DNA of 35,856 nucleotides from Pleionea mediterranea (GTDB taxonomy: Bacteria; Pseudomonadota; Gammaproteobacteria; Enterobacterales; Kangiellaceae). The stretch is from NCBI RefSeq assembly GCF_003148745.1, contig NZ_QGGU01000013.1, positions 1 through 35,856 on the forward strand, written 5' to 3'. A program made the position numbers and the translations under genes. Positions 33,782-35,856 of this stretch are shown piece by piece. Position 1 is the first letter of the stretch; each line of letters starts with the position of its first letter. A model generated the notes under the pieces. It saw nothing but the letters and a program-made list of their open reading frames with translations. It had not been told where the DNA came from and did no database searches.

Positions 33782-35476
33782 TTAATGTATTTGCTCATTA
33801 ATTCGACAGATATAATCTCTGTTATTTATACGGCATTCATTTATTGGCGGAAGCAAATTCACTTCTACTTCAGCACTTGAAGTGCCACCATTACCATCAT
33901 TTATAATATAAGTGAATGTGGAAGTTAAAGGATACCTTTTTGCTTCTATTTTAACGCTAGAGTCGCTTATTTGAGTAATAATGGCGTTTGCGGGTTGTGT
34001 GAAAGATTCAATTGTTAAGTTATCACCATTACTATCTATATCATTTGCTACAAGATTTAATAGTGAAGATCCATATGTTTCAAGTGTAATGCTGTCAAAT
34101 TTTGCGATCGGGTTTATATTAGAAGGTTCATCGATAGCGATATTATTATTTAATTCGTTTAAAATATTATCTTTGTGATGGATAATACTTGTATGTGAAT
34201 AGTTATTATTCCCAGCATGATAAATTTTATCAAAAGGCGTGTAGTAACTTTCTGTAGAAGCATTTAAATCTGTAGTATGTAAATCTAAAGCGCTTACCGT
34301 TGGGACAAAACTATGATTTCTATCACCTGAGTAGTAATGCATATATATTTTATCTTGATTACTTAGTTTATCTGAAATCTTATAAAAACTATCTGATGTA
34401 CCGCCAGGAGCTTTATCGAAATATTTGCTTGAATAATTAAAATAGCCTTTGTAATCATTATCAAGGTCATGAGATTTTAATTGATAAGTAGCATTATTAC
34501 CTTGAAGAATTCCTTTATAATCAACTGTGTATCTCATAATTTCTTTACCATCATATAGGTTAGGTAATTTAATACCATTACCACTTCCATTAGAAAAAGC
34601 TACAAGTCTTAGGTTTGATGGGTAACCAATATTATTATGCAAATTACTATAAAATTCTTTAGATTTATCACCTGTAATTAACATTTGTCGAGCTGCCATA
34701 GATTTCCAGCGTACTTGTTCGTATCGTAATTTATTGCGTACATCTCGACATTTACTGCTAAGACCACAACCAGTAATATCTACCTTATCTTCAATATGGT
34801 TAATTTGTTTAATAATATCAATTGGCGCATTAGCGCCACGGTGTGGGGCATCATAAGATATATATAGTGAAACATTATGGTCAGCATTTATTTTTTCCAT
34901 ATTTGCTAAAGCCATACGTGCAATAACACCACCCATGCTAAAGCCCAAGACAGACATGTTGTGATTACTATTATTAATTTCGTTTCCTATGTAGTTGATT
35001 AAAAGTTGTAAGTTGAAGCTATTGTCTTCCAGTGCCGTTGATGAGTCTTTAAAGTTAATAAAAACAAGGTCATTTCCCGCAGATAAAAGATCATTGCCAA
35101 CGGAAGATAAACCGTAGTTATTCCAATAAGAATTTAAGTTTTCTTGATTATAAGGATCATATCCTTCAATTATAAATACAGGTCTATCAAAAATATTATC
35201 TGAACCAAGTATAATTTTAGCGCTTGTACCATACTCAATGTTAGGATGACCACAGTAATTAATCGCGTCGCCTAAAGTCATTTCACCAGTTTTTATTAAA
35301 TTTCTCGAATAGGTTTGAAATACTGGTGGTATACCTGTATCTAATATGCCTCCTATATTGCAATGCCCCATCCCTAAACCTGCTATGTGGATAGTCCGGT
35401 TTGGATTAGGAGTAGCTGATAAATTCGCTATTAAAAAAAGATTAATAGTTAATAATAAATATTTTAGATTGTTCAT
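33782..35476 (-). CDS. Secreted lipase-like alpha/beta hydrolase with C-terminal Ig/cadherin-like domain
   Basis: The 564-residue protein starts with a signal peptide (cleavage near LSA-T). An alpha/beta hydrolase fold (about 95-400) has the nucleophile motif GFSMG (178-182, Ser180), YDAPHRGAN (208-216) and a late SFVPTVSALD with a preceding His, as in PGAP1-like secreted lipases. A single bacterial Ig/cadherin-like repeat follows (about 455-545: LVANDIDSNGDNLTIESF and TYIINDGNGGTSSAEVEV). It is one of the most AT-rich genes in the window and unlike the cob genes around it. It lies between the intact cobC and a partial cobC copy, so it appears to be a recent insertion. The exact substrate is unknown. 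Confidence 0.85.
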   Translation of the reverse strand: MNNLKYLLLTINLFLIANLSATPNPNRTIHIAGLGMGHCNIGGILDTGIPPVFQTYSRNLIKTGEMTLGDAINYCGHPNIEYGTSAKIILGSDNIFDRPVFIIEGYDPYNQENLNSYWNNYGLSSVGNDLLSAGNDLVFINFKDSSTALEDNSFNLQLLINYIGNEINNSNHNMSVLGFSMGGVIARMALANMEKINADHNVSLYISYDAPHRGANAPIDIIKQINHIEDKVDITGCGLSSKCRDVRNKLRYEQVRWKSMAARQMLITGDKSKEFYSNLHNNIGYPSNLRLVAFSNGSGNGIKLPNLYDGKEIMRYTVDYKGILQGNNATYQLKSHDLDNDYKGYFNYSSKYFDKAPGGTSDSFYKISDKLSNQDKIYMHYYSGDRNHSFVPTVSALDLHTTDLNASTESYYTPFDKIYHAGNNNYSHTSIIHHKDNILNELNNNIAIDEPSNINPIAKFDSITLETYGSSLLNLVANDIDSNGDNLTIESFTQPANAIITQISDSSVKIEAKRYPLTSTFTYIINDGNGGTSSAEVEVNLLPPINECRINNRDYICRINEQIH

Positions 35477-35548
35477 AATATGTTAGCACTCTTTAGATAC
35501 GGTTATATAGTTTTGAAAAACAGTAAATTATGTAAACTGTTTTTATTA

Positions 35549-35855
35549 AAAATATTTTCAAAGTCAGGCAGATTGGTTAAGTCATCAAACAATTGTTGTT
35601 GCCAGTCACCAAAATGACGTTCCTGCAAAAAATCATTAACAAGAATGGGACATTTAATTGTTGCTGACAAATTTCCGCAGTCCGTCTGGCGCGTAATAAT
35701 GGTGACGTGATCACCGCATCAACCGAATAATTCGTCATTGATGCTGCCAGATCATTAGCCTGTTGAATGCCTTGCTCGGTTAATGGACTGTCGAGTCGGC
35801 CCTGCAATCGTTTTATACGATTCCATTCGGTTTCACCGTGTCGGGCAAGATAAAA
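35549..35855 (-). repeat. Direct repeat copy 2 (partial cobC)
   Basis: Counterpart of 33414-33721, offset by 2,134-2,135 bases, same orientation, about 99 percent identical by eye. The last base of the window (35856) already differs from the corresponding base of copy 1, but one base cannot show where the repeat ends. Confidence 0.9.
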
Positions 35856-35856
35856 T
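35549..35856 (-). pseudogene. Partial, frameshifted second copy of cobC
   Basis: This sequence matches the first 100-odd codons of the intact cobC at 33149-33748, read leftwards from the window edge: RHGETEW, then RLQGRLDSPLTEQG and on to QQQLN. A missing base near codon 77 then shifts the frame, and the match ends at an AAAATATTTT stretch around codon 111, so the catalytic His154 is absent. The 5' end is outside the window. It is a non-functional remnant flanking the lipase gene and sits in the same direction as the intact copy. A reading frame of 76 residues from 35577 to 35807 is only a fragment of it. Confidence 0.9.

Noticed and set aside
35577-35807. Separate small phosphatase gene of 76 residues
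   Set aside because: It is part of the duplicated cobC fragment; it begins at an internal TTG and its last residues arise from a frameshift.
1-35856. CRISPR arrays, tRNA and rRNA genes
   Set aside because: No regularly spaced repeats of 25-40 bases and no recognisable tRNA cloverleaf or rRNA sequence were seen on reading both strands by eye.

Overview
The window looks like a chromosomal stretch of a gammaproteobacterium, probably marine. The main evidence is a two-subunit pyruvate carboxylase next to a divergent LysR regulator (the arrangement known in Pseudomonas), split-subunit glycyl-tRNA synthetase (glyQ/glyS), a DUF2956 protein, a KefB/C-type antiporter and a large TonB-dependent receptor. 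I cannot name the genus. Moderate-GC housekeeping genes alternate with clearly AT-rich accessory patches at about 240-1305, 16.7-18.0 kb, 21.0-24.8 kb and 33.8-35.5 kb.

Layout. 1-1305: the tail of an IS982-family transposase, then two AT-rich genes of unknown function. 1437-6767: pycB and pycA on the minus strand, the divergent LysR gene, and a GGDEF diguanylate cyclase. 6940-9959: glyS and glyQ. 10258-10842: tag. 10832-14144: a minus-strand GntR(YtrA-type)/ABC transporter operon whose promoter is overlapped by a perfect inverted repeat, the likely GntR operator. 14373-15085: an alaX-type alanyl-tRNA editing gene broken by what reads as a one-base deletion. 15197-16600: a class C beta-lactamase-like serine hydrolase and a small orphan. 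16705-17975: an exported orphan Rhs-core protein with a variable C-terminal domain, overlapping a probable immunity gene. 18068-20895: an ABM-like protein, an SDR oxidoreductase and a KefB/C-like antiporter. 21023-24844: a plus-strand run of six small AT-rich envelope or secreted proteins. 25038-27683: a TonB-dependent receptor. 27901-30181: an ABM-like protein, DUF2956, a PLP-dependent dehydratase and a small His-rich membrane protein. 30214-33748: a tight four-gene operon for late cobalamin synthesis (cobC, cbiB, cobD-like) ending in a QueG-like two-cluster Fe-S protein. 33782-35856: an AT-rich secreted lipase-like gene lying between the intact cobC and a second, 3'-truncated and frameshifted cobC copy.

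How the genes fit together. PycAB would carboxylate pyruvate to oxaloacetate under the LysR protein. The cob operon would make aminopropanol phosphate, attach it to the corrin ring and dephosphorylate the nucleotide loop. Its last gene belongs to a fold family (QueG, reductive dehalogenases) that itself uses cobalamin, so a corrinoid-processing role is an attractive guess. The GntR/ABC operon is probably self-regulated. The most notable points are the QueG-like gene in the cobalamin operon, the cobC duplication around the lipase gene (which resembles integration of a circular DNA by one crossover), the minimal exported Rhs toxin-immunity pair, and the frameshifted alaX. I saw no rRNA, tRNA or CRISPR array.
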